From assembly GCF_021029445.1 (NCBI RefSeq), contig NZ_CP072610.1, positions 2,232,001-2,296,000 of the forward strand: a DNA stretch of 64,000 nucleotides. The letters are read 5' to 3'. The notes beneath the pieces are model-generated. The model was not told the origin of the DNA and searched no databases. It saw only the letters and a program-made list of their open reading frames with translations. Each line of letters opens with the position of its first letter. Positions within the stretch are counted from its first letter, which is position 1. Below, one piece after another: positions 1-11,472 of the stretch. Source of the DNA: Pseudomonas wenzhouensis (GTDB lineage Bacteria; Pseudomonadota; Gammaproteobacteria; Pseudomonadales; Pseudomonadaceae). A program made the translations under genes and the position numbers.

Positions 1-681
1 TCCAGTGCGTCACTGGCACCGCGCGGCCGTTTGCGTGTGGACGTGCCCAGCCCCTTCGCGTGCATGCTGCTGATCCCGGCGCTGCCGGCGTTCTACGCGC
101 GCTATCCGGACATTCAGCTGACCCTGGGCGTGAGTGACCGCATCGTCGACATCATTGGCGAGAACGTCGATTGCGTGGTGCGCGGTGGGGAGATCACCGA
201 TCAGTCGCTGATTGCGCGGCATATCGGCGATCTGCAACTGGGCCTCTACGCCGCGCCGGGCTACCTGCAACGAGCGGGAACACCGGCCCATCCGCGTGAG
301 CTGCAAGATGGCAGTCATGACACGCTGGGCTTTCTCTGGTCGCGCACAGGCAATGCCCTGCCTTACGCCATGCGGCGGGGCGAGGAGGTTATCGAAGCCC
401 AGGGGTGTCCGGCGCTGATTGTCGATGACGGCAATGCGTATCTGGCCGCCGGGCTGGCCGACCTCGGCATACTCTGGTTGCCGCACTACATGGCCCGGCC
501 ACATCTGGCCAGTGGCGAGCTGGTGGGTTTGTTCGAGGACTGGCAGATGACGCCGATGCCGATGTACCTGGCTTTCCCGGCGAACCGGCATGTCAGCGCC
601 AAGTTGCGGGTGTTCATCGATTGGGTGGTGGCGCTGATGGCCGAGCACGTGCCTGTGCCAGGGTACCCGCACAGGCTATGA
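1..681 (+). CDS. LysR-family regulator, C-terminal part (5' end outside window)
   Basis: The reading frame is open from base 1, so the N-terminal helix-turn-helix lies outside the window. What remains is about 226 residues ending at TGA 679-681. It begins with the phrase LAPRGRLRVDVP, which marks entry into the effector-binding domain of LysR regulators. The segments FYARYPDIQLTLGVSDR and VDCVVRGGE follow, typical of the CrgA-like subgroup that usually controls an adjacent divergent gene. The TTG at 31 is an internal codon, not a start. The target and ligand cannot be told from this fragment. Confidence 0.85.
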   Translation, partial: SSASLAPRGRLRVDVPSPFACMLLIPALPAFYARYPDIQLTLGVSDRIVDIIGENVDCVVRGGEITDQSLIARHIGDLQLGLYAAPGYLQRAGTPAHPRELQDGSHDTLGFLWSRTGNALPYAMRRGEEVIEAQGCPALIVDDGNAYLAAGLADLGILWLPHYMARPHLASGELVGLFEDWQMTPMPMYLAFPANRHVSAKLRVFIDWVVALMAEHVPVPGYPHRL

Positions 682-771
682 AGGCGCGCCGGTAGTGCTC
701 ATGCCGCCTGTGCGCAGGGCAACGGCGCTCCGTCGGCTCGCAAACCAGCGCGTCGAGCGCCTGAGCGAACC

Positions 772-1050
772 TCAGTCGCGATAGAACACCTGGATCAGGT
801 GGTAGCCGAACTGGGTTTTCACCGGGCCGTGCACTTCACGCAGCGCCTTCTTGAAGATCACCTGATCGACGGCGCGCACCATCTGCCCGGGGCGCACTTC
901 ACCGAGGTCGCCGCCTTTCTTGCCGGAAGGGCAGGTGGAATGCTTGCGCGCCAGTACGTCGAAGGCCTCGCCGGCCGCGATACGCTTTTTCAGGGCGGCG
1001 GCTTCTGCCTCGGTCTTGACCAGGATGTGGCGGGCCATTGCCTTTGCCAT
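772..1050 (-). CDS. ppiC: Parvulin-type peptidyl-prolyl isomerase PpiC
   Basis: This 92-residue protein is a single rotamase (parvulin) domain with no signal peptide, so it should act in the cytoplasm on cis/trans proline bonds. Visible hallmarks are ARHILVKTEAEA at the start, CPSGKKGGDLG in the middle and FGYHLIQV at the end. The size equals that of stand-alone E. coli-type PpiC. The frame is open 23 codons further upstream, but the ATG at 1050 has a GAGGAG ribosome site 8 bases before it and begins the conserved domain, so I take it as the start. It diverges from the pilus ATPase gene. Confidence 0.93.
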   Translation of the reverse strand: MAKAMARHILVKTEAEAAALKKRIAAGEAFDVLARKHSTCPSGKKGGDLGEVRPGQMVRAVDQVIFKKALREVHGPVKTQFGYHLIQVFYRD

Positions 1051-1198
1051 TGATGGGCTCCTCAATTCTGTCAGGGCGCTATTGTGCCAGCTTTGCTTGC
1101 GCCAGCAGAATGGCGTCAATTGTATGGGCCGTGCGTTGTCCGCTGCGCGAGCGAATCATGGCCTATGGTATTTCAATCGCGCTCACGGAAACGCCGCC

Positions 1199-2419
1199 AT
1201 GGATCTCCACGCAATGCTGAAAATCCTGTCCAGTCAGGATGGCTCCGATCTGTATCTGTCCACTGGCGCGCCGCCTTGCGCCAAGTTCAACGGCGTGCTC
1301 AAGGCACTGAGCCAGGAGCCGATGAAAGCCGGCGATGTGGCGGCGATTGCCGACTCGATCATGGACAGTGCCCAGCGTGAGGAATTCGAGCGCGAACTGG
1401 AGATGAACCTGGCGATATCGCTGACCGGGGTCGGGCGTTTCCGCATCAACATCTTCAAGCAGCGTAACGAGGTGTCCATCGTCGCGCGCAACATCAAGCT
1501 GGATATTCCGCGTTTCGAAGACCTCAAACTGCCCGAAGTGCTGCTCGGCACGGTGATGGAGAAGCGCGGCCTGGTGCTGTTCGTCGGCGGCACCGGTTCG
1601 GGCAAGTCGACCTCGCTGGCGGCGCTGATCGACTACCGCAATCGCAACAGCGGCGGTCACATCATCACCATCGAAGACCCGGTGGAGTATGTGCACCGGC
1701 ACAAGAAGTCGATCATCAACCAGCGCGAGGTGGGCGTGGATACCCGCAGCTTCCATGCGGCATTGAAGAACACCCTGCGTCAGGCGCCGGATGTGATCCT
1801 GATTGGCGAAATTCGCGACCGCGAAACCATGGAGCACGCCCTGGCCTTCGCCGATACCGGACACCTGGCGATCTCCACGCTGCACGCCAACAATGCCAAC
1901 CAGGCGCTGGACCGCATCATCAACTTCTTCCCGGAAGATCGCCGTCCGCAGTTGCTCAACGACCTGGGCAACAACCTCAAGGCGTTCGTTTCCCAGCGCC
2001 TGGTCAAGACGCTTGACGGCAAGCGCCGCGCCGCAGTGGAGGTGATGCTGGGCACGCCGACGGTGCGCGACCTGATCAAGCGCAACGAGTTTTCCGAGCT
2101 GAAGGAAATCATGGAGAAGTCCAAGAACCTCGGCATGCAGACTTTCGACCAGGCGCTGATCGATCTGGTGCACGAAGGTGCAATCGACGAGGAAGAGGCG
2201 GTGAAGAACGCCGACTCGGCGAACAACGTGCGCCTGAAACTCAAGCTGCATCGCGACAACCCGGCCAACGCACGGCCTGCACCTGCAGTAGCTGCTGCCC
2301 CTGCGGCGCAGCCCGTTGCAGTGAAAAGTGCTGCAGCCGGTGATTGGGGGCTGGAACTGAAGCTGGAGGAGATCGAGCAGGAGCCGTTGCCAGAAGATCC
2401 GGGGCGGCAGGGTATTTGA
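1199..2419 (+). CDS. PilT/PilU-family type IV pilus retraction ATPase paralogue
   Basis: This 406-residue secretion ATPase belongs to the PilT/PilU group, the hexameric motors that disassemble type IV pili at the inner membrane. Visible are the N-terminal PAS-like domain (GSDLYLSTGAPP), Walker A GGTGSGKS near residue 130, the Asp/Walker B segment DVILIGEIRDRETM near 200 and the His box HLAISTLHANNANQ near 225. The tail is Ala/Pro-rich and ends acidic. It resembles PilU more than PilT, but as I recall the classical pilT-pilU pair lies elsewhere in Pseudomonas and no pilT is beside it here. I read it as an additional paralogue. The ATG at 1199 is chosen because the conserved MDLHAMLKIL begins there; the upstream frame is noncoding. 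Confidence 0.88.
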   Translation: MDLHAMLKILSSQDGSDLYLSTGAPPCAKFNGVLKALSQEPMKAGDVAAIADSIMDSAQREEFERELEMNLAISLTGVGRFRINIFKQRNEVSIVARNIKLDIPRFEDLKLPEVLLGTVMEKRGLVLFVGGTGSGKSTSLAALIDYRNRNSGGHIITIEDPVEYVHRHKKSIINQREVGVDTRSFHAALKNTLRQAPDVILIGEIRDRETMEHALAFADTGHLAISTLHANNANQALDRIINFFPEDRRPQLLNDLGNNLKAFVSQRLVKTLDGKRRAAVEVMLGTPTVRDLIKRNEFSELKEIMEKSKNLGMQTFDQALIDLVHEGAIDEEEAVKNADSANNVRLKLKLHRDNPANARPAPAVAAAPAAQPVAVKSAAAGDWGLELKLEEIEQEPLPEDPGRQGI

Positions 2420-2440
2420 CGGATCGCGGAAAGAACAGGG

Positions 2441-2457
2441 CCTGGCAGGCAGCCAGG
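2441..2457. terminator. Hairpin between convergent genes
   Basis: A 6-bp GC stem (CCTGGC/GCCAGG) with a 5-base loop lies in the 41-bp gap between the pilus ATPase and the convergent binding-protein gene. There is no T-run, so it is a weak terminator candidate. Confidence 0.3.
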
Positions 2458-2460
2458 TCG

Positions 2461-3201
2461 TCAAGGATCAGGCTGCAGCGGCAGATAGGCCTGACGCAGG
2501 CGCTGGCTGATACCTTCCAGTTCGAGTTCGGCGATGGCGCTGCGCAAGTCTTCGACCAGTCGCGCATCGCATTCCTTCGAGCAGCTCAGATAGAGGCCGG
2601 TACTGACCAGCGTCGGGCTTCGGCGCAGATTCTGCTGGCGATAATTCGAACCTTCCCAGATATACAGCGCCTCCGGCACGCCGGTGAACCAGGCGTCGAT
2701 ACGCTCCAGGTTCAGCAGGTGGACGGGGTTTTCGCCCGACGTGAGTTGCACGATCTGCTCGTCGCGAAAGCCTTCACGCTGGAGGATGGCGACCTGCGCA
2801 GTGCCCAGGCCAACGCCGATGCGGCGGTAACGCTGACGGGCCTCGGCGAAGCTCGTCACGGGCTCGTCGAGGCTGAAGAAGGCACGCTCCAGTTCCATGA
2901 CCGGCGCGATCCAGGTGTACAGCTCCTCGCGTTCGGGCGTGCGCGACAGGGGAATGATCAGCATGTTGCGACCTCTGGCCACGCTGGCCTGGGCGCGTGG
3001 CCAGGGTTCGGCAACGATTTCGGTCAGTTTGCCGAGCCTGGCCAGAGCCGCCAGGGTGACATCGCCGACCATGCCATGACCGCCCTCGTATTGGTGCAGC
3101 GTCAGCGGCGGTGCGTCCGGCATGTACAGTTTCACCGGCTCGTCAGCCGATGCTGCTGCGGCGAAGAGCACGGTGGCGAATATGCAGTAGAGGTTGTGCA
3201 C
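2461..3201 (-). CDS. Periplasmic solute-binding protein, family 3
   Basis: This protein of about 246 residues has an N-terminal hydrophobic signal (YCIFATVLFAAAASA before DEP) and the two-lobe fold pattern of polar amino-acid type binding proteins (SBP_bac_3). Examples are YEGGHGMVGDV, EPWPRAQASVARGRNMLIIPLSRT and RIGVGLGTAQ. No ABC permease or ATPase is next to it, so it may be a stand-alone sensor or orphan binding protein. The ligand is unknown. The start is set at the GTG at 3201, with GGAA upstream and directly before the signal peptide; the frame is open for 24 more codons and the choice is not certain. Confidence 0.75.
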   Translation of the reverse strand: MHNLYCIFATVLFAAAASADEPVKLYMPDAPPLTLHQYEGGHGMVGDVTLAALARLGKLTEIVAEPWPRAQASVARGRNMLIIPLSRTPEREELYTWIAPVMELERAFFSLDEPVTSFAEARQRYRRIGVGLGTAQVAILQREGFRDEQIVQLTSGENPVHLLNLERIDAWFTGVPEALYIWEGSNYRQQNLRRSPTLVSTGLYLSCSKECDARLVEDLRSAIAELELEGISQRLRQAYLPLQPDP

Positions 3202-3278
3202 GGCTAACGTTCCGTTGTCAGTGTGACCTGAAGTGTAGAGGGCATTGGCGCTGTGCACCTTGACCCGGCGCACGCGGC

Positions 3279-4232
3279 TTACTCATGGCGGACGCTGCGA
3301 TTCCTGCCCTGGGCCTTGGCCTCATACAGTGCCCTGTCGGCGGCTGCCAGCAACTGTGTCAGGTAGCGTTCACAAGGTTGCAGGCAGGCAATGCCAATGC
3401 TCACCGTGACCGTTTCATTGGCAACCTGCAGGGTTCTGATCTGCTCATGCACGCGCTGGGCAATATCGCTGGCTTCATCCAGATCAGCGTCGGGTAACCA
3501 GATCGCAAACTCCTCACCGCCATAGCGCACGACGCTGTCGCCACTGCGTACGCTGTGCAGCAGGCGCTGAGCGAGGTCTACCAGAACCCTGTCGCCCTCG
3601 GCGTGGCCAAAACGATCATTGACCTGCTTGAAATGATCGATATCGATCAACAGCAGGCTGCCATTGGCCTGCGCCGTGGCAGTGGCGAGCCAATGTTCGA
3701 CATGCAGGGACAGTGCCCTGCGGTTGCTCAATGCAGTCAGTGGGTCGCTGTGGCTCAGTTGTGCCAACTGTTCGGCCTCGCTTTCCACTTCCACCGTGTA
3801 GTTGGCCAGTTGCGCGTAGGCGCTTTGCAGCGCCAGATTGGCCTTGGCCAGTTGTGCAGCACTTTCCTGTGCCTGCTGGCGGGCCTTGAGCAGCTCGGTC
3901 TCGAAACGCTGGCGATCCTTGGCGATGAAGAACAGCCAGATGACTTCGGCAGAACCCTCGGCTTCACTGATGCGGGCATTGGTCATCACGGGCATCAGCT
4001 GCCCGCCGCCCGACTGCAGCTGCAGATAGAGTTCGTTGAACTCGCCATTGCGCAGCAGCAAAGGCCAGGCATGGGTTTGCAGGAAGATACGGCTGGCTGG
4101 CGGAAAGAACTGATCCATATCGCCGCTCAGGGCCGCGTCTGTCAGGCGCTTGAAATCGTTGTTGGCATGCTTGATGCGGCCATTGCAGTCGGTCACCAGA
4201 ACCGGGCAGGGCAGACAGTCAAGATAGAACAC
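3279..4232 (-). CDS. PAS-GGDEF diguanylate cyclase
   Basis: This protein of about 317 residues has an N-terminal PAS domain (FYLDCLPCPVLVTDCNGRIKHAN, then the sheet segment with LQLQSGGGQLMPV), a coiled linker (residues 110-165) and a C-terminal GGDEF domain. The GGDEF domain carries an intact active-site GGEEF near residue 236 and the sequence IDIDHFKQVNDRFGHAEGD. It should make cyclic di-GMP under PAS control. I see no RxxD inhibitory site just before GGEEF. A GTG at 4232, preceded by GGGAG at good spacing, is a better start than the ATG at 4271. The gene then overlaps the upstream RsbQ-like hydrolase by 14 bases, indicating translational coupling. Confidence 0.88.
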   Translation of the reverse strand: MFYLDCLPCPVLVTDCNGRIKHANNDFKRLTDAALSGDMDQFFPPASRIFLQTHAWPLLLRNGEFNELYLQLQSGGGQLMPVMTNARISEAEGSAEVIWLFFIAKDRQRFETELLKARQQAQESAAQLAKANLALQSAYAQLANYTVEVESEAEQLAQLSHSDPLTALSNRRALSLHVEHWLATATAQANGSLLLIDIDHFKQVNDRFGHAEGDRVLVDLAQRLLHSVRSGDSVVRYGGEEFAIWLPDADLDEASDIAQRVHEQIRTLQVANETVTVSIGIACLQPCERYLTQLLAAADRALYEAKAQGRNRSVRHE

Positions 4233-5046
4233 GGCTGTTGACTCCCTGCAAATAGCGATGCATGGCGGCACTGACCAGCTCGGGGTGGCTCATGTGCGCG
4301 CAATGGCCGCTGACTTCGAGGATTTCCAGCCTGCTGTCGGCGAGCGCTTTGTGCAGATAGTCGGCAACTGCGCCGGGTACCAGCGCGTCACGCTGGTGGT
4401 GCAGGATCAGGCTCGGCACCGGGCAGGACGGCAGCGCCGGGCGTATATCGGACAGGAACGTGGCCTGAGCGAAGGTGCGGGCCATCAGCGGATCGGTCGA
4501 GCAGAAACTGTCGGAGAGTTGTGTGGTGACGGCCGATTCATCGGCGGCGCTGACCACCGGGGCGAACTGTTTGGCCCAGCCCATGTAGTTGTGCGCCATC
4601 AGCTCCAGCAGCCCTTCCAGATCCTGGCGTTCGAATCCGCCACGGTAATCCGCTTCGTCGTTGAGAAAGCAGGGTGATGGGCCCAGAAGAATCAGCCGAG
4701 AAAACAGCTGAGGGCGCCTGATGGCGGCGAGTATGCCGATGCTGCAACTGATCGAGTGACCGACGAAGGTCAGGTCGCCCGACAGTGCGAGGGCATCGCA
4801 CACTTCCAGCAGGTCATCGACATAACCCTGTAGCCGGCCGTAGCGGATCGGATCGAAGGCGCTGGCGTCGGACTCGCCACTGCCGACATAGTCGAACAGA
4901 ACCTGCCGATAGGCCGGGGTGAAGGCTGGCGTGACCCTGCTCCACATGTCCTTGTTGCAACCAAAACCGTGGCCATAGACGAGCGTTGGCGCATCGTGCG
5001 CTGCTGCCGGTAAACAGTGAACGTTGTTGCGCTGGATGATGTTCAT
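4219..5046 (-). CDS. RsbQ-like alpha/beta hydrolase
   Basis: This 275-residue alpha/beta hydrolase is close to Bacillus RsbQ and the plant KAI2/D14 receptors. Visible are YGHGFGCNKDMW (oxyanion region), the nucleophile elbow VGHSIS with Ser98, the family signature LILLGPSPCFLND, the acid in HHQRDALVPG near residue 220 and the catalytic His in SGHCAHMSHP near 248. The triad is therefore complete. In Bacillus, RsbQ is required for the PAS-domain phosphatase RsbP. Here the overlapping downstream gene is a PAS-GGDEF protein, so the hydrolase probably generates or senses a small ligand for that PAS domain (inference from context). Confidence 0.9.
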   Translation of the reverse strand: MNIIQRNNVHCLPAAAHDAPTLVYGHGFGCNKDMWSRVTPAFTPAYRQVLFDYVGSGESDASAFDPIRYGRLQGYVDDLLEVCDALALSGDLTFVGHSISCSIGILAAIRRPQLFSRLILLGPSPCFLNDEADYRGGFERQDLEGLLELMAHNYMGWAKQFAPVVSAADESAVTTQLSDSFCSTDPLMARTFAQATFLSDIRPALPSCPVPSLILHHQRDALVPGAVADYLHKALADSRLEILEVSGHCAHMSHPELVSAAMHRYLQGVNSRVLS

Positions 5047-5158
5047 GACGCTCCCTCGCCGCGTACCCCATCGGCCCCCGATTCAGGCCCGATTTCAGTG
5101 AGGACGAAAAAATGGCGCCAGTATAGTGATTTTTCCGGGTGCTGGCTTCGGGCCATGA

Positions 5159-7114
<1,956 letters not shown>

Positions 7115-7250
7115 GGCTCAGTCCTCGTCGTGCTTGTCCCTCGACTTCAGCTTAGCCTGTAGTCCGCCTGTAATCCTGGACTGCGCGTCGTCGATCACGC
7201 CTCACCGATCCACCACAACGGTGGATGAGCAACGCGTCATCCGCCTGCAC

Positions 7251-8150
7251 TCATTGACTCAGGCGCGCCCGCGCCACCCGCGAACCGTTGTGCTTGCCCA
7301 GCACTTGGCAAATACGCTGCCCGGCAGCGATCAGCTGGTTCATATCCACGCCGGTTTCGATGCCAAGGCCTTGCATGAGGTACAGCACGTCTTCGGTGGC
7401 GACGTTACCGGTGGCGCCTTTGGCGTAGGGGCAGCCGCCCAGGCCGGCAACCGAGCTGTCGAACACGCTGATGCCTTCGAGCAGGCTGGCGTAGATATTG
7501 GCCAGCGCCTGGCCATAGGTGTCGTGGAAGTGTCCGGCGAGCTTGTCGCGCGGGATCTCGCGGCCAACCACCTCGATCATTTTGCGTGCATGGCCTGCAG
7601 TGCCGGTGCCGATGGTGTCACCCAGCGATACCTCGTAACAGCCCATGGCATAGAGTTCACGGGCGACGCTGGCGACCTGCTCGGGGGCGACGTTGCCGTC
7701 ATAAGGGCAGCCCAGCACGCAGGAGACGTAGCCGCGTACGCGTACATTGGCGGCTTTCGCGGCCTCCAGGAGCGGCACGAAGCGCTGCAGGCTCTCGGCG
7801 ATGGAGCAGTTGATGTTCTTCTGCGAGAAGGCCTCGCTGGCGGCGGCGAACACTGCCACTTCTTCCACCTTGGCCTCCAGCGCGGCCTCGAAGCCTTTCA
7901 GGTTGGGCGCCAGGGCGGCGTAGGTGATGCCCGGTTTCCGCTTGATACCGGCGAACACTTCGGCGGAGCCAGCCATTTGTGGCACCCATTTGGGCGAGAC
8001 GAAGCTGCCCACCTCGATATAGCTCAGGCCGGCGGCGCTGAGATCGTCGGTGAGGCGTACCTTGTCGGCGACGCTGATCGGTTGTTTCTCGTTCTGCAGG
8101 CCGTCGCGCGGGCCGACTTCGACCAGGCGTACGGATTTGGGCAGGTTCAT
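7251..8150 (-). CDS. liuE: Hydroxymethylglutaryl-CoA lyase
   Basis: This 299-residue HMG-CoA lyase splits 3-hydroxy-3-methylglutaryl-CoA into acetoacetate and acetyl-CoA, the last step of leucine breakdown. Visible are the TIM-barrel start VEVGPRDGLQNE, the metal/substrate segment GHFHDTYGQALAN and the signature SVAGLGGCPYAKGATGNVATED with the catalytic Cys. The ATG at 8150 begins the conserved domain; the longer frame upstream runs into repeat DNA. The gene is now separated from liuD by an IS110 element and repeats, so it may depend on read-through or its own promoter. Confidence 0.95.
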   Translation of the reverse strand: MNLPKSVRLVEVGPRDGLQNEKQPISVADKVRLTDDLSAAGLSYIEVGSFVSPKWVPQMAGSAEVFAGIKRKPGITYAALAPNLKGFEAALEAKVEEVAVFAAASEAFSQKNINCSIAESLQRFVPLLEAAKAANVRVRGYVSCVLGCPYDGNVAPEQVASVARELYAMGCYEVSLGDTIGTGTAGHARKMIEVVGREIPRDKLAGHFHDTYGQALANIYASLLEGISVFDSSVAGLGGCPYAKGATGNVATEDVLYLMQGLGIETGVDMNQLIAAGQRICQVLGKHNGSRVARARLSQ

Positions 8151-8235
8151 CAGGGTGTCCTCACGGGTGTTGCGGATGCCGTAGGGTGCGCTGTGCGCAC
8201 CGTCTGCGGCAAGACGTAGTAAAGCGAGTTGAATC

Positions 8236-8326
8236 GGTGGGCTGAAGCCCACCCTACGCGACTGAAGCGGATCGCCGCCCGGCCCATCCCACGAGATCTG
8301 CTGCGTAGGGTGGGCTTCAGCCCACC
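8236..8326. repeat. REP-like inverted pair (GTGGGCTGAAGCCCAC type)
   Basis: Two copies of an 18-22 bp palindromic unit stand in opposite orientation, at 8236-8253 and 8305-8326, about 50 bp apart. This is the usual arrangement of Pseudomonas REP pairs. The same unit occurs at 34981-35000 and twice at 48714-48787. A third, different hairpin (GGTGGATC/GATCCACC, 8344-8369) follows and is the insertion site of the IS110 element. The whole gap 8151-8369 holds repeats and no gene. Confidence 0.75.
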
Positions 8327-8379
8327 TTGTCCAAGGCGAATGCGGTGGATCGGTGAAGCGTGATCCACCCTTGTATTTT

Positions 8380-9537
<1,158 letters not shown>

Positions 9538-9543
9538 CAGTAT

Positions 9544-11472
9544 CTACGGCTCTAGCTCGACCAGCACCGTGCCTTCGCTGACCATTTCGCCTTCGCGGCA
9601 ATACAGCGCCTTGACCGTACCGGCCTCGGGGGCGCGGATGCTGTGCTCCATCTTCATCGCCTCCAGTACCACCAGGGCTGCGCCTGCTTCGACCGTCTGG
9701 CCGGGCTCGACCAGCACACGAACGATGCTGCCGTTCATCGGCGCACTGAGGCCACTATGCTGGACATGGCTGGCCTCGGCGGCCGCGATAGGATCGAAAC
9801 GGCTGATCGTGTACAGCTCGCCTTGCCATTGCAAGTAGAGGCTGTCACCACGGCGGATGGCACAAATGTGCTGGCGCGTACCGTCGATCTCCGCCAGCAG
9901 CACTTCGCCCTGCAAGCAGGCGTTTTGAGCCGCCCGTACCTTGCGACTCTCGCCCTGGCAGCTCAGGTGCAGCTCGATTTCCGCCTTGCCGCCGGAGCGC
10001 CAGCCACTGCGGGCCGCCCAGGGCGAATGCAGGTCGTCGTTGCGCGCCAGCGGCGCCTCGCTCTGCACCCAGGCATCGGCTGCCAGTTGCCAGAAGGCCT
10101 GCGGCAACTCGCCTGGTGCAGGCAGTAACTGCTGCTGATGACGCGGGATAAAGCCCGTGTCCAGCTCGCACGCGGCGAACGCTGGATGGGCGAGGATGCG
10201 GCGCAGAAACGCCAGGTTGGTCTTCACGCCGCCGACCAGTGTGTCGTCGAGCATGGCCAGCAGGCGCAGACGTGCCTGCTCACGGTTCTCACCCCAGGCG
10301 ATCAGCTTGCCCAGCATCGGGTCATAGAAGGGCGATACGCTGTCGCCTTCGGCCACGCCGCTGTCGATACGACGCCCATCGCCGCTGGCGGCCTCGCGGT
10401 ACAGCGCCAGGGTGCCGGTGGCGGGGAGGAAATCGTGATCCGGGTCTTCGGCATACAGCCGCACCTCGATGGCGTGGCCGTTCAGCGGCACCTGCTGTTG
10501 GGTGATCGGCAGCGGTTCGCCGCGAGCGACGCGAATCTGCCAGGCCACCAGATCGAGGCCGGTGATGGCCTCGGTGACCGGGTGCTCGACCTGCAGGCGG
10601 GTGTTCATCTCCATGAAGAAGAAGTCACCACGCTCGTCCAGCAGGAATTCCACGGTGCCGGCGCCGACGTAGCCGATGGCCTGCGCCGCCTTGACCGCCG
10701 CTTCGCCCATGGCGCGGCGCAGCTCGGGGCTCAGGCCCGGCGCTGGCGCTTCTTCCACCACTTTCTGATGGCGGCGCTGGATCGAGCAGTCGCGTTCGTT
10801 GAGGTACAGGCAGTTGCCGTGCTGGTCGGCGAATACCTGGATCTCCACGTGGCGCGGCTTGAGCACGTATTTTTCCACCAGCATGCGCGAGTCGCCGAAG
10901 GCCGACTGCGCTTCGCGCTGGGCAGATTCCAGCGTTTCGGCGAGCTGCGCCTCGGACTCGGCCACCTTCATGCCCTTGCCACCGCCGCCAGCGGCTGCCT
11001 TGAGCAGCACCGGATAGCCGATGTTCGCGGCGGCTTCGCGGAAGGTTTCATAATCCTGCGCTTCGCCGTGGTAGCCCGGCACCAGCGGCACGCCGGCAGC
11101 CTCCATCAGCGATTTGGCCGCCGACTTGCTGCCCATGGCATCGATGGCCAAGCCGGGCGGGCCGAGGAAGATCAGTCCGGCCTGCTCGATGGCGCGGGCG
11201 AAACCGGCGTTCTCCGAGAGAAAGCCATAGCCCGGGTGGATGGCTTGTGCGCCGCTGGCCTTGGCGGCGGCGATGATCTTGTCGATCAGCAGGTAGCTTT
11301 CGCCAGGCTTGGCGCCGTCGAGGTTCACCGCGACGTCAGCTTCGCGCACATGCCGTGCATGGGCATCGATGGCGCTGTGCACGGCGACAGTGCGAATGCC
11401 CATAGCCTTGGCCGTGCGCATCACGCGGCAGGCGATTTCGCCGCGATTGGCGACCAGCAGGGTATCGATCAT
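9544..11472 (-). CDS. liuD: Methylcrotonyl-CoA carboxylase, biotinylated alpha subunit
   Basis: This 642-residue protein has a biotin carboxylase domain (IDTLLVANRGEIACRVMRTA at the start, ATP-grasp loop AAAGGGGKGM near 160, EMNTRLQVEHPVTE near 285). A linker follows, then a C-terminal biotinyl domain with the biotin-accepting Lys in VLEAMKMEH near 608. It carboxylates biotin for the LiuB subunit in the conversion of 3-methylcrotonyl-CoA to 3-methylglutaconyl-CoA. The start overlaps the liuC stop by 4 bases (ATGA). The TAG stop at 9546-9544 includes the CT core of the IS110 insertion, so the element lies directly against the gene without changing the protein. Confidence 0.96.
   Translation of the reverse strand: MIDTLLVANRGEIACRVMRTAKAMGIRTVAVHSAIDAHARHVREADVAVNLDGAKPGESYLLIDKIIAAAKASGAQAIHPGYGFLSENAGFARAIEQAGLIFLGPPGLAIDAMGSKSAAKSLMEAAGVPLVPGYHGEAQDYETFREAAANIGYPVLLKAAAGGGGKGMKVAESEAQLAETLESAQREAQSAFGDSRMLVEKYVLKPRHVEIQVFADQHGNCLYLNERDCSIQRRHQKVVEEAPAPGLSPELRRAMGEAAVKAAQAIGYVGAGTVEFLLDERGDFFFMEMNTRLQVEHPVTEAITGLDLVAWQIRVARGEPLPITQQQVPLNGHAIEVRLYAEDPDHDFLPATGTLALYREAASGDGRRIDSGVAEGDSVSPFYDPMLGKLIAWGENREQARLRLLAMLDDTLVGGVKTNLAFLRRILAHPAFAACELDTGFIPRHQQQLLPAPGELPQAFWQLAADAWVQSEAPLARNDDLHSPWAARSGWRSGGKAEIELHLSCQGESRKVRAAQNACLQGEVLLAEIDGTRQHICAIRRGDSLYLQWQGELYTISRFDPIAAAEASHVQHSGLSAPMNGSIVRVLVEPGQTVEAGAALVVLEAMKMEHSIRAPEAGTVKALYCREGEMVSEGTVLVELEP

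Noticed and set aside
920..1198. Extended N terminus of the pilus ATPase
   Set aside because: It overlaps the ppiC gene and its promoter on the other strand and lacks conserved residues.
9544..11472. LiuD truncated by the insertion
   Set aside because: The rebuilt empty site reads the same stop codon, and the biotinyl domain is complete to its last strand.
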